A stretch of 25,328 nt of DNA from TA-21 sp036557405 (lineage in GTDB: Archaea; Thermoproteota; Nitrososphaeria; Nitrososphaerales; Nitrososphaeraceae). The position numbers were made by a program, and so were the translations under genes. The stretch lies in NCBI GenBank assembly GCA_036557405.1, contig DATBHO010000029.1:1-25328 (forward strand), in the 5' to 3' direction. The notes under the pieces are model-generated. The model was not told the DNA's origin and did no database searches. It was given only the letters and a program-made list of their open reading frames with translations. Below are positions 8,206-15,689 of the stretch, one piece after another (the first letter of the stretch is position 1; every line of letters starts with the position of its first letter).

Positions 8206-9036
8206 TCATACTTCTATAAGTTTACTATTATCGAAAGGCTTTGAAGCTAACCAAGAATATCTGAAGTAATCTAGACACCACTCGTGAAATAATTTATTGT
8301 TCTCTCTGTCGGTGATATTCGAATATGCTCCATTCATGTCAGTTTCTCCCTTGACTGATGGGAACATTACCAACGCTCTCTTTTCATTCAAAACTACAGA
8401 GACTCTAACTTCGTTTATCATCTTTCTCTCGACTAATCCTCTTTTCAACAATTCTTGATAATTAATTTCATTTAGAAAATCCTTGCCTTTTTTTGGTATT
8501 ACAGCATTTTTTGGTAAAATATAATTAAACTTGATTTTGCGTTCCGTTACTGTATTTGCGGCCACCTCCATTAAGTCTAGGGGCACTTGTGGAATCATGC
8601 CATAAATGTATTCTTCAGAATGCCGGTACAAATCCTTGATTTCTTCAATTACTGCAACCAAGCCCTGGATAAACCTACTACTGTCCAGTGACCCAATCCT
8701 TTGGACAAATTTCATCGGAAGATCCGCAAAGTAATGGTCTGAGAAATAGTTCCTATTCTTTGAAAGAAAATTAATAGAAGGAATCTGCGTCATTATAGTA
8801 TTTCCAAAAGTAGTTAATGAATAGGATCCGTTGGAATCTCTGCTCACAATCCCTGCTTCCGTGAGTCTATTAAAATTTCTATGCGCCTCTTGCATAGTTA
8901 TTCCAAGGTGTTTGGATATTAGCGTCAAATTCATGCTTGAGTTTGTTAATGCATTAATAATCTGAAGCCTTTGGGAGTTGGATAACTCTATGAACGTCTT
9001 CTCAGATTCTTCAAAAATAGAGCCATTATTTTCCAT
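8206..9036 (-). CDS. FilR1-type winged-helix transcriptional regulator
   Basis: An ArsR/MarR-like winged-helix domain lies in the first 70 residues (LSNSQRLQIINAL...LISKHLGITMQEAHRNFNRLTEAGIVSR...YSLTTFG). A larger C-terminal domain resembles the middle/effector domain of the archaeal FilR1 (DUF1724) regulators, with RFIQGLVAVIEEIK and ERKIKFNYILPK. Such proteins bind DNA as dimers and sense a ligand that is usually unknown. The frame begins at 9057, but I prefer the ATG at 9036: a perfect TATA box (CTTATAAA, 9059-9066) lies 26 bp before it, and the box would overlap the coding start of the longer form. It is divergent from purM and convergent with trpE, so either may be a target. That link is inference from position. 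Confidence 0.85.
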   Translation of the reverse strand: MENNGSIFEESEKTFIELSNSQRLQIINALTNSSMNLTLISKHLGITMQEAHRNFNRLTEAGIVSRDSNGSYSLTTFGNTIMTQIPSINFLSKNRNYFSDHYFADLPMKFVQRIGSLDSSRFIQGLVAVIEEIKDLYRHSEEYIYGMIPQVPLDLMEVAANTVTERKIKFNYILPKNAVIPKKGKDFLNEINYQELLKRGLVERKMINEVRVSVVLNEKRALVMFPSVKGETDMNGAYSNITDRENNKLFHEWCLDYFRYSWLASKPFDNSKLIEV

Positions 9037-9058
9037 ACTTATTACAATATTATTCATG

Positions 9059-9066
9059 TTTATAAG
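9059..9066 (-). promoter_or_regulatory. TATA box of the FilR1-type regulator
   Basis: CTTATAAA is centred about 26 bp upstream of the ATG at 9036. It overlaps the alternative start at 9057, which makes the shorter protein more likely. Confidence 0.55.
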
Positions 9067-9111
9067 TTAATTTTTAATTTACAAATACTAGAATAAGCAC
9101 CCATGCTTTTA

Positions 9112-9119
9112 TTTATAAT
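9112..9119 (+). promoter_or_regulatory. TATA box of purM
   Basis: TTTATAAT is centred about 28 bp before the purM ATG at 9144. It shares the short intergenic region with the divergent regulator promoter, so the two could be co-regulated. Confidence 0.6.
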
Positions 9120-9143
9120 AGGATTCTAGCATTTAAGATATCT

Positions 9144-10202
9144 ATGTGGAATTATGCTAAAGCTGGTGTCGACAGAAAGAAAATTAGTAAGATGCAAATT
9201 AATATTGGTAAACTTGTATCTAATACCCATTTTGGATTTGAAAATAAGAATTGGAGGGTTTTGTCCGGATTTGGGCATTACGCCGGATTGATTGAAATTG
9301 AATCCAAAGTTATTGCTTTGCATACTGACGGAATTGGGACCAAAATAATCATTGCACAATTGGCAAATAAATTCGATACATTAGGTATCGATTGTATTGC
9401 AATGAATGTTAATGACATTATATGCGTTGGTTCTGTGCCAGTTGGTTTCTTGGATTATATTGCGTTGAAAAAACCAGATCATTACCTTGTAGGAGAACTA
9501 CTGAAAGGACTATCAAGAGGAGCAACTGAATCTAATGTTGCAATTGTGGGAGGGGAAACGGCAATACTTAAAGATCTCCTTAATGAAACACTAGAAAATA
9601 CGTTTGACCTCGTTGGAACTGTCTTTGGAGTATCTGATAATAAAAAATTAGTCATGGGAGATAAAATAACTCAAGGGGACGTAGTTATAGGATTGGAAAG
9701 TAGTGGGTTGCATTCAAATGGGTATTCACTTACACGCAAGGTCTTACTACCGAAGTACGATCTAGAAGATACTCACCCATACCTTGAATCATCAATAGGT
9801 GAAGAACTATTGAAGCCCACGAAGATTTATGTGAAGCCTATCCTTGATGTACTTAAAGCAGAACGGGATGCAATTCACGGACTTGCACATATAACGGGTG
9901 GCTCGTTCAGCAAACTAGTAAGACTAAATAACAATGTCAATTTTATTCTGAATAATCTGCCGCAACAAGGAGGTATTTTTAAACTGATTCAGGAAGCAGG
10001 TAAAATATCATATAAAGAAATGTATTCTACATTCAACATGGGTATTGGATTTTGTATTATTGTATCAAGGTCAAAGGTGGATAAACTGATGCAAATGTTT
10101 AACAAATATAAATTAAAGTGTTATGAAATAGGATGTATCACTAAAGGAACTGGAACTGTATCCATTACATCTATGGGAAGAAAGCATTTGATAGTTGGTT
10201 AA
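9144..10202 (+). CDS. purM: Phosphoribosylformylglycinamidine cyclo-ligase (AIR synthase)
   Basis: PurM closes the imidazole ring of the purine precursor, converting FGAM to AIR with ATP. The protein begins with WNYAKAGVD, the family's N-terminal signature. It then shows ALHTDGIGTKI (ATP and metal site), GIDCIAMNVNDIICVGSVPVGFLDYIA, VGGETAIL, FDLVGTVFGV, GLESSGLHSNGYSL and LAHITGGSFSKLVRL. The C-terminal MGIGFCIIVS is also typical. The 352-residue length is normal and there is no frameshift. The ATG at 9144 fits both the conserved N-terminus and the TATA spacing. No other purine gene is present; the neighbours are the divergent FilR1-type regulator and, convergently, aIF2-gamma. Confidence 0.95.
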   Translation: MWNYAKAGVDRKKISKMQINIGKLVSNTHFGFENKNWRVLSGFGHYAGLIEIESKVIALHTDGIGTKIIIAQLANKFDTLGIDCIAMNVNDIICVGSVPVGFLDYIALKKPDHYLVGELLKGLSRGATESNVAIVGGETAILKDLLNETLENTFDLVGTVFGVSDNKKLVMGDKITQGDVVIGLESSGLHSNGYSLTRKVLLPKYDLEDTHPYLESSIGEELLKPTKIYVKPILDVLKAERDAIHGLAHITGGSFSKLVRLNNNVNFILNNLPQQGGIFKLIQEAGKISYKEMYSTFNMGIGFCIIVSRSKVDKLMQMFNKYKLKCYEIGCITKGTGTVSITSMGRKHLIVG

Positions 10203-10263
10203 TCAAACACCAAAATATCTCACGACCTAACAACAATTAAAGTGATCTTTTCTTAGATTTTTC

Positions 10264-11526
10264 TCATGATGCGATTCCGGAACCGATAAGTCTCCATCTG
10301 TCCGCAATTCTTCTACTTATTGCAACCCTGTTATGAGATATCATACAAACTGGTTTCTTCAATTTAATTTCTACTTTGTGATTTTTTATGTGAGTAACGG
10401 TACCAAGTGTCGCAGCGGTCCCAATATTCAATCGCAATGATTCTTTTATTTTAATCGGTTCAACTTTTACCATTTCTTGTGTTCCAACTGCAGTTTCAAA
10501 TAGATTCAGTTCTATTGTTATATCATTAATGTCTGGAGGAAGTGAGCTTGGAAGTCCTACTAATGAACCAATTAATGAATCACTCTTTACTAAATATGGG
10601 TCTAAAGTTGTACCAAGGGCAACTAAGCCACCAGGTTTTACAACTTTGACAATTCCTGCACCGGTACCCAATGATGAGATCTTTGACATTATGGGTTCGT
10701 ATTTTCCATTCTTTTCATCATAAAGTCCAGGACGTATTTCTATTTCATCGCCAGTCTCAAAATCCCCCTGGATTAATGATCCACCGATTACTCCACCTTT
10801 TACTTCACTTATTGAAAGACCTGGTTTGTTAATATCAAATGATCTTAGCACATGCATTAATGGTTCAGTATTTTTAGATCTTTCAGGTGTTTTGATATTG
10901 GATTCGATGGCTTCAATTAGAGCATCAATATTTAGTTTATGTTGCGCAGAAACTGGAATAATTGGTGCGGTGTCAGCAATGCTTCCATTAACAAAATTCT
11001 TTATTTGTTTATAATTTTCCATCGTTTCCTCATATGATACCAAATCAACCTTATTTTGTACTAGGACTATTTGTTTAATCCCAAGTGTTTGTAGGGCTAG
11101 TAAATGCTCTCTAGTTTGTGGTTGCGGTACTTTTTCATTTGCAGCCGTCACTAAAATTGCACCGTCCATTAAAGCGGCTCCTGAAAGCATATTTGCCATT
11201 AAACTTTCATGACCTGGAGAATCTACAAAGCTAACTACTCGTTCGAATTCAGATTCTTCTCCACAATTCTTGCACTCAGGCTGCGTAGAATAGCAGATTG
11301 GTGGAGTACAGTTCCTACATTTGTAAAATGCGGCGTCAGCGTATCCCACCTTTATAGTAATCCCTCTTCTAAGCTCTTCACTATGACCACTAGTCCAAAC
11401 CCCAGTTATGGCTTCTACTAGTGTAGTTTTTCCGTGGTCCACATGACCCGACGTTCCTATATTCACACAAGGTTGATAGCCATATTGATCGACGTACCAC
11501 TCAGGTAGAGTTTCCCTCCAATGCAA
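10264..11526 (-). CDS. eif2g: Translation initiation factor aIF2 subunit gamma
   Basis: The GTP-binding core of the archaeal initiation factor a/eIF2, which carries Met-tRNAi to the small ribosomal subunit. G1 is GHVDHGKT (27-34), switch I has RRGIT (53-57), G3 is DSPGH (102-106), G4 is NKVD (158-161) and G5 is SAQ. The gamma-specific zinc knuckle is present, with cysteines at 70, 73, 78, 85 and 88 (YKCRNC, ECKNCG). Domains II and III follow, including VKGGVIGGSL and CMISHNRVAISRR. The N-terminus (LPEWYVDQYGYQPCVNIG) is typical, which supports the TTG start at 11526. It lies 87 bp downstream of S6e in the same direction, a frequent archaeal pairing, so co-transcription is likely. Confidence 0.96.
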   Translation of the reverse strand: MHWRETLPEWYVDQYGYQPCVNIGTSGHVDHGKTTLVEAITGVWTSGHSEELRRGITIKVGYADAAFYKCRNCTPPICYSTQPECKNCGEESEFERVVSFVDSPGHESLMANMLSGAALMDGAILVTAANEKVPQPQTREHLLALQTLGIKQIVLVQNKVDLVSYEETMENYKQIKNFVNGSIADTAPIIPVSAQHKLNIDALIEAIESNIKTPERSKNTEPLMHVLRSFDINKPGLSISEVKGGVIGGSLIQGDFETGDEIEIRPGLYDEKNGKYEPIMSKISSLGTGAGIVKVVKPGGLVALGTTLDPYLVKSDSLIGSLVGLPSSLPPDINDITIELNLFETAVGTQEMVKVEPIKIKESLRLNIGTAATLGTVTHIKNHKVEIKLKKPVCMISHNRVAISRRIADRWRLIGSGIAS

Positions 11527-11613
11527 TATGTATAGTGAAATTTGACAGTGATATTAATTTAATCATGATGCTATTAGCTAATACATTTAAGTAATCAAGA
11601 ATAACTTGATATT

Positions 11614-12027
11614 CTATTCGTTAGGTCCTTTGGAACCCGACATCTCATCTTCTGGGGTGGACGTCTCAACAGCAATAGGTAGGTTTCCTTCCAAGAGTAA
11701 ACAATTTATTTGGTATATCTCTTCAGTAATCATATTTCCTCTAACCAGTTTTCTCTTTCTAATACCCTTACGATTATCCTTCATCCCAGCACCTTCAGAC
11801 AATAGCACATATTTTTTTACACCGCCATGAACGTCTTTTCTAATAGGTGTACCGGATTTATCACTTCCGCCTTTTAATTGAATTTTGCCAGAAGAAATAC
11901 CAACTACTGAAGCATCGACAATTTCTCCCACTCTTAAACCAACTAAAGGTTGTGCCTCTTTGTCCATTAATTCCTTGCTAATACTTTTACCGTTTTTATC
12001 AGAAACAATAACTTTAAACTGTGTCAA
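11614..12027 (-). CDS. rps6e: 30S ribosomal protein S6e
   Basis: An archaeal/eukaryotic-type small-subunit protein. The N-terminal beta-barrel core carries FKVIVSD, LVGLRVGEIVDAS and the family motif GGSDKSGTPIRKDVHGG. A basic segment (GIRKRKLVRGN) and an acidic, flexible C-terminal tail follow. The length of 137 residues fits archaeal members. The start is TTG at 12027, right before the conserved strand. A TATA-like TTAATTAA at about 12052-12059 lies roughly 28 bp upstream. It leads the operon with aIF2-gamma and is divergent from the zinc-ribbon mini-gene at 12102. Confidence 0.95.
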   Translation of the reverse strand: MTQFKVIVSDKNGKSISKELMDKEAQPLVGLRVGEIVDASVVGISSGKIQLKGGSDKSGTPIRKDVHGGVKKYVLLSEGAGMKDNRKGIRKRKLVRGNMITEEIYQINCLLLEGNLPIAVETSTPEDEMSGSKGPNE

Positions 12028-12101
12028 TATGAAATCAACCAGTATAAGAGCATTAATTAATCTTTTCGGACCAAACCTTAGATACTTTATTAAATCATGG
12101 T

Positions 12102-12263
12102 ATGAACCTATGTAAAGTGGGAGACGAAAAGAAAAAAAATACTGGAAATGAAAAAAAGTGCCTAAGATGCGGTTTCGAAATGTTTAGTATTCAGAGCTGT
12201 CATTTAAGGTGCGAAAATTGCGGATCTGAACTAACATGCGCTGATAAAGGATCGTTTTGGTAA
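12102..12263 (+). CDS. 53-residue zinc-ribbon protein
   Basis: A very short gene: MNLCKVGDEKKK, then KCLRCGFEMF, SCHLRCENCG, LTCADKGSFW and a stop. Two CxxC pairs plus two further cysteines arranged as C-x3-CxxCG-x4-C give a treble zinc-ribbon pattern. Similar tiny CxxC proteins are common in archaea and are assigned only as zinc fingers; some act in nucleic-acid or protein interactions. The lysine-rich linker before the ribbon may contact RNA or DNA. The ATG is the only one in frame before the ribbon. It is divergent from the S6e operon and convergent with another zinc-ribbon mini-gene. Function is unknown. Confidence 0.75.
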   Translation: MNLCKVGDEKKKNTGNEKKCLRCGFEMFSIQSCHLRCENCGSELTCADKGSFW

Positions 12264-12334
12264 ACCAACTTAATTATCCATACTTCAAATTTTAATGACA
12301 TCAACTGATCTAATTTATTTTACCATCGACAAAT

Positions 12335-12514
12335 TCATCCATTACCATCAAACTGAAAATTATCCGCCATATTCTCGGCTTTTGATTTCATTATTTCTAT
12401 ATAATTTTCGTAGTTATCCGAATAACCACAACTTTTGCAGTCCACTGTCGTCATATCATCACTTACCTCTGCTTTGGAATTGCACATTGGACACTTCGCA
12501 GCTAACAAATCCAA
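12335..12514 (-). CDS. 59-residue zinc-ribbon protein
   Basis: A short gene starting at TTG: DLLAAKCPMCNSKAEV, DCKSCGYSDNYENYIE, then a helical tail (IMKSKAENMADNFQF). CPMC and CKSC form a classic four-cysteine zinc ribbon separated by 14 residues. An in-frame TAA lies two codons before the TTG, so the start is tightly limited. A TATATAAT-like box (TATAATA, 12536-12542) is centred exactly 25 bp upstream, supporting a leaderless TTG start. I recognise no named family. It lies between the first zinc-ribbon gene and the dehydrogenase-like gene. The plus-strand frame over the same bases lacks any such pattern. Confidence 0.75.
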   Translation of the reverse strand: MDLLAAKCPMCNSKAEVSDDMTTVDCKSCGYSDNYENYIEIMKSKAENMADNFQFDGNG

Positions 12515-12535
12515 CTGTTAATCATGCCATCATTT

Positions 12536-12542
12536 TATTATA
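12536..12542 (-). promoter_or_regulatory. TATA box of the 59-residue zinc-ribbon gene
   Basis: TATAATA is centred 25 bp before the TTG at 12514. With the upstream in-frame stop, it supports this small gene and its start codon. Confidence 0.55.
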
Positions 12543-12561
12543 GTTTTAGTATTTGGCTTTG

Positions 12562-13719
12562 TTAAACTGCTATCTGGCTCAGCATAGGTGTTGCCTTGAC
12601 AATTAAAATCTCTGAAGTAGGATTGTTTTTGAGCTTATTAAAATCGGCTTTGGAACATGAAACTACTATGACCTTTTTTTCACTCGAATAATAATCAAAC
12701 TTAGAGTCATGCCTCTCCACATCTCCTACATAATCTCTCAACCTTGATTCCAATCTAGAGATTATCTCTAGTCTGTCTCCTCTCATTTCATTAGGATCAA
12801 ATGTCCACGAAATTATCGCTTTTGTTTTACTTGCCTTCAATTCTAATTTCTTTAGAATAATTTTAATTTGTTCTGTCAAGTGCTTTATATAATTTTCAAT
12901 GGTGGCTATATTGCCCTTGACCAGAAGGGTTAGTGGAGAAATTCCACTTAGGGAAGATAAAATAGTGTTCAAGTCAAATAGGCCACTTACAAGATCATCA
13001 AGATAGATCTCATCAAAGGATTCAAATTCCATTATTTGAGATTGAAAACTACGTTCAGCAAATTTACAAATTTCAAAAATAGGAGACATCAAACCATAGT
13101 GTTTTAGTAATCTTATACAGTAGAGATACTCTGCAGACTCAATATCTACTATCTTAATCGTATTGTCGGGGAAGAGTCCATCTAGCAAATTTACGAAGAT
13201 TGAATTCAATTCAGATTTTGTTCCAATTATGGTATCGAATAAGGTTGAAGATATGGAACTTATTGGCATGTAATGATAGAAAATGTTTTTTCCGACACTA
13301 AGACCAGTTCGACGTTCAATTAACGTTATGTTTTCATTATTTACTCCAAAACCTGTAGGAACTGTATAAATTATGGAACTATCCTTGTTCACGTGTTTTA
13401 TCACATCTTGAAATTTAGATACAATGTGATTCTTTGCATCAGGCCATGATTTTCTTATCCTTGGAGTAAAAAAAACAAAAGATGCATTATTTATGGCGAC
13501 GTCGAAAGGCTCAAAATCTAAAAGTGTCTCGTCCTGTATGAATGAGGTTACACTAGAATAGGTCTTTGCAATATCTGGCTTTAGTGTAATCGCCATTCCT
13601 GATGAATCATCAATAATTGAAACATGTATACCTTTAGTGGAAATATGAGATGCTATTTTGTATCCCTCAGTACTTAGACCATAGACAGCTACCTTCAAGG
13701 TTTCAGCATTCATCGACAT
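12562..13719 (-). CDS. Nucleotide-sugar dehydrogenase-like protein, probable pseudoenzyme
   Basis: The fold of the UDP-glucose/GDP-mannose dehydrogenase family is recognisable along the whole length. An N-terminal Rossmann strand and loop reads VAVYGLSTEGYKIA, followed by VSIIDDS. FVFFTPR occupies the usual FI.V.TP position and YTVPTGFG the VPxGT position. A C-terminal domain starts at AIISWTFDPNEMRGDRLEII, matching the family's GLAFKPNTDDxRESP block. The central active-site loop (GGHCxPxDP in true enzymes) appears as SGISPLTLL, without the catalytic cysteine. Oxidation of a sugar to a uronate is therefore unlikely; binding or regulation is possible. I chose the ATG at 13719, preceded by GGAGGGG (13723-13729), a rare clear Shine-Dalgarno sequence here. 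Starts at 13731 (TTG) and 13713 are alternatives. It is divergent from the DUF354 gene. Confidence 0.75.
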   Translation of the reverse strand: MSMNAETLKVAVYGLSTEGYKIASHISTKGIHVSIIDDSSGMAITLKPDIAKTYSSVTSFIQDETLLDFEPFDVAINNASFVFFTPRIRKSWPDAKNHIVSKFQDVIKHVNKDSSIIYTVPTGFGVNNENITLIERRTGLSVGKNIFYHYMPISSISSTLFDTIIGTKSELNSIFVNLLDGLFPDNTIKIVDIESAEYLYCIRLLKHYGLMSPIFEICKFAERSFQSQIMEFESFDEIYLDDLVSGLFDLNTILSSLSGISPLTLLVKGNIATIENYIKHLTEQIKIILKKLELKASKTKAIISWTFDPNEMRGDRLEIISRLESRLRDYVGDVERHDSKFDYYSSEKKVIVVSCSKADFNKLKNNPTSEILIVKATPMLSQIAV

Positions 13720-13759
13720 TATCCCCTCCAAATGGCATATTCATGTACCTGAACCAAAG

Positions 13760-13767
13760 TTTAAATT
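13760..13767 (-). promoter_or_regulatory. TATA-like box of the dehydrogenase-like gene
   Basis: AATTTAAA lies about 44 bp before the ATG at 13719. This would give a short leader of some 20 nt that includes the GGAGGGG ribosome-binding site at 13723-13729, in contrast to the leaderless genes around it. Confidence 0.4.
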
Positions 13768-13811
13768 GGTTGAAGAAAAGTTTTTTCCATTAGGTCACGT
13801 ATACAAGATTC

Positions 13812-14879
13812 TTGAAAATCTGGTTTGATGTTCTAACCCCGAAACAAGTTATGTTTTTCAAATACGCTGTAGATATTCTAAAAGCGAAAAATCATGAGCT
13901 ACTCTGTACAGGAAGAAATTACCGCGAATGTGTAAAATTATCTAAACTTAAAAAATTTGAGCTAAAACTCGTAGGAAGATATGGCGGTTCGTCAAAATAT
14001 GATAAACTCAGAGCAAGTTCTAGTAGAATTTTTGATTTAGCAAAAGAGATAAACAAGTTCCAGCCTGACCTTTGCATCAGCTTTTCATCCCCCGAAGCGG
14101 CAAGGGTTGCATTCGGCCTTGGAATTCCACACATTACATTTAGTGATTCACCTCATGCTTATGCTGTCCAAATGTTAACAATTCCATTTGTTAATTATCT
14201 TTTATGTCCTTGGATTATTCCGTATCATGCATGGAAGAATTCGGGAATCGCTAGAAATCAAATAATTCATTATCATGCACTTGATCCGGTTGCCTGGATA
14301 AGAAGAGAAAGAGAAAACATTAATCGCGCCAATTTAATGAAACGATATCAACTTTCGAAGGGTAGTACCATTCTAATTAGACCTGAAGAAAGTAAAGCAT
14401 CATACTTATTGGAGAAGGATAATAATGTTAATAAAATTTTAGAAGCAATTGTTAGGAACTTTCATGATACAACGAACATTTTGGTCTTATGCAGATACCA
14501 AGATCAAATTAGACAGTTCAGTGAAAAATATGGTGATAAGATCAAAGTATTGGAAAGCGTAGTTGACGGTTTGGAACTGATATCTCTTGTAGATATTTTT
14601 GTTGGTGGAGGAGGTACTATGACTGCCGAGTCGGCGTTGTTGGGAAAACCAACTATCTCAATTTCGCCGATCAAATTCTATGTTGATGATTATTTACTCA
14701 AAATGGGTCTTATACATAAGGTTGTAAATTCATCTCAAATTTTGAAATTATTACTTCATATGCAAAAAGATAGTAAATTTAAATCAATACAAAAAAATCG
14801 TGCAAACCAGATACTGAACCAAATGGAAGATCCAGTGTTTAAGCTGATTAAAATTGTTGATAAATTCGTATCTTTATAA
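13812..14879 (+). CDS. DUF354 family glycosyltransferase-like protein
   Basis: A 355-residue protein of the DUF354 family, predicted to have a GT-B fold related to UDP-GlcNAc 2-epimerases and glycosyltransferases. The N-terminus (KIWFDVLTPKQVMFFKYAVDILK) is the family hallmark. PDLCISFSSPEAARVAFGLGIPHITFSDSPHA follows, and the C-terminal half carries VDIFVGGGGTMTAESALLGKPTIS, a nucleotide-sugar-binding-like motif. It starts at TTG 13812, directly before the conserved strand. Family members are often found near polysaccharide or surface-glycan genes; the exact reaction is unknown. It shares a short divergent promoter region with the nucleotide-sugar-dehydrogenase-like gene, which supports a link to sugar metabolism. 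Its stop overlaps the TATA box of the following tRNA-Gln gene. Confidence 0.85.
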   Translation: MKIWFDVLTPKQVMFFKYAVDILKAKNHELLCTGRNYRECVKLSKLKKFELKLVGRYGGSSKYDKLRASSSRIFDLAKEINKFQPDLCISFSSPEAARVAFGLGIPHITFSDSPHAYAVQMLTIPFVNYLLCPWIIPYHAWKNSGIARNQIIHYHALDPVAWIRRERENINRANLMKRYQLSKGSTILIRPEESKASYLLEKDNNVNKILEAIVRNFHDTTNILVLCRYQDQIRQFSEKYGDKIKVLESVVDGLELISLVDIFVGGGGTMTAESALLGKPTISISPIKFYVDDYLLKMGLIHKVVNSSQILKLLLHMQKDSKFKSIQKNRANQILNQMEDPVFKLIKIVDKFVSL

Positions 14880-14880
14880 A
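14873..14880 (+). promoter_or_regulatory. TATA box of tRNA-Gln
   Basis: A perfect TTTATAAA overlaps the stop codon of the DUF354 gene (14877-14879). It lies about 32 bp before the mature tRNA 5' end at 14909, predicting a primary transcript with a leader of only a few bases. Confidence 0.55.
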
Positions 14881-14908
14881 TCAGATATTCTATAAAAAAA
14901 TGCCCGGC

Positions 14909-15001
14909 AGCCCGGTAGAGAATCTAAAATTCGCTGATTGTAGTGGCCAAGCATAGAGGCCTTTGGAGCCTTTGACCCCAGTTCGAATCTGGGCCGGGCT
15001 A
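14909..15001 (+). tRNA. tRNA-Gln(UUG) with a 20-nt intron in the D arm
   Basis: The acceptor AGCCCGG (14909-14915) pairs with CCGGGCT (14994-15000), and A15001 is the discriminator. The anticodon stem is GAGGC/GCCTT with loop CTTTGGA, anticodon TTG at 14963-14965. The T arm is CCCAG-TTCGAAT-CTGGG. The D region has 20 bases too many. Removing 14919-14938 restores a D stem (G-TGT with GCAT) and a 73-nt tRNA. The predicted intron ends fit a bulge-helix-bulge: central helix CGGT (14913-14916) with GCTG (14933-14936), including two wobble pairs, and inner helix GAAT/ATTC (14920-14923, 14929-14932). The 3-nt bulges AGA (14917-14919) and ATT (14937-14939) are each cut after the second base. The outer helix is weak. 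The tRNA identity is firm and the intron boundaries are likely. Confidence 0.88.
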
Positions 15002-15273
15002 ATTATTTTGTTTAGCAAATTTCTCTATAGATCAACATAGTCAAACGTAAGGTTAATCAAAACGTAAAGACAGTGCAGAAAATATTAACATATTTTCAGC
15101 CACATTGAGAATCAGAAAGAATTTTGACCAAGATTGTATTGCAGGCTAAAAATACTTTAATAATATATTTTTATCTTATTAAATAAAACCTCATCAAAAG
15201 TTAAACAGCGAACCATTCACAATTTGTACCATTGATAAAATCCCCTTTATCATTTAAAATACAATATTTCTAT

Positions 15274-15543
15274 TCAAAGATTATATTCTTTGGTGGTATC
15301 GATAAGTTGGTTGATATTAGAAAAAAGTTGTAAAAATCTTAATCCTTTTTCAGTAATCTTGTACAAATGTTCATCCTCTTCCAGTTTTATTAAATCATTA
15401 TCAAGCATTATGGACAAATATTTTTTGAGTTGATAGTGTGAGAGAAATGATTTGTACATTATTGTAGTTATTCCCACTCCCTTTGAGGTATTTGCGGATT
15501 GTAAAATTGATGCAAAAATATCCGTCCTGCTTCTGTATTTCAT
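15274..15543 (-). CDS. Winged-helix transcriptional regulator (ArnR1-like)
   Basis: A small DNA-binding protein of 89 residues. It reads as a single winged-helix domain: MKYRSRTDIFASILQSA, then GITTIMYKSFLSHYQLKKYLSIMLDNDLI as helices 2-3, and a LYKITEKGLRFL wing and final helix. This layout is typical of the ArnR1-like and related small wHTH proteins that are abundant in Thaumarchaeota. The frame is open to 15615, but the conserved domain begins at the ATG at 15543. A TATA-like element (ATTAAAAT) about 30 bp upstream supports it. The regulatory target is unknown. Confidence 0.8.
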   Translation of the reverse strand: MKYRSRTDIFASILQSANTSKGVGITTIMYKSFLSHYQLKKYLSIMLDNDLIKLEEDEHLYKITEKGLRFLQLFSNINQLIDTTKEYNL

Positions 15544-15689
15544 TTTTAATGCTTTTATAAATACAAAATCAATTTTAATATGTCTTGTGGATGACCGTGT
15601 GTGTATTAGCAGCATAAAGAATGGGCTAGACGTACGTGAACTACTCGTGTAAAAAGTAATAAGTAAATAAGATTACTTTATTTTCAGAA

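Noticed and set aside
12295..12543. Plus-strand frame of 82 residues.
   Set aside because: It is the antisense shadow of the zinc-ribbon gene at 12335-12514, which has a CxxC pair pattern and a TATA box.
14902..14908. A second GCCCGG copy just before tRNA-Gln, as an alternative acceptor strand.
   Set aside because: AGCCCGG at 14909-14915 pairs fully with the 3' strand and gives sensible positions 8-10; the other copy leaves a mismatch at the first pair.
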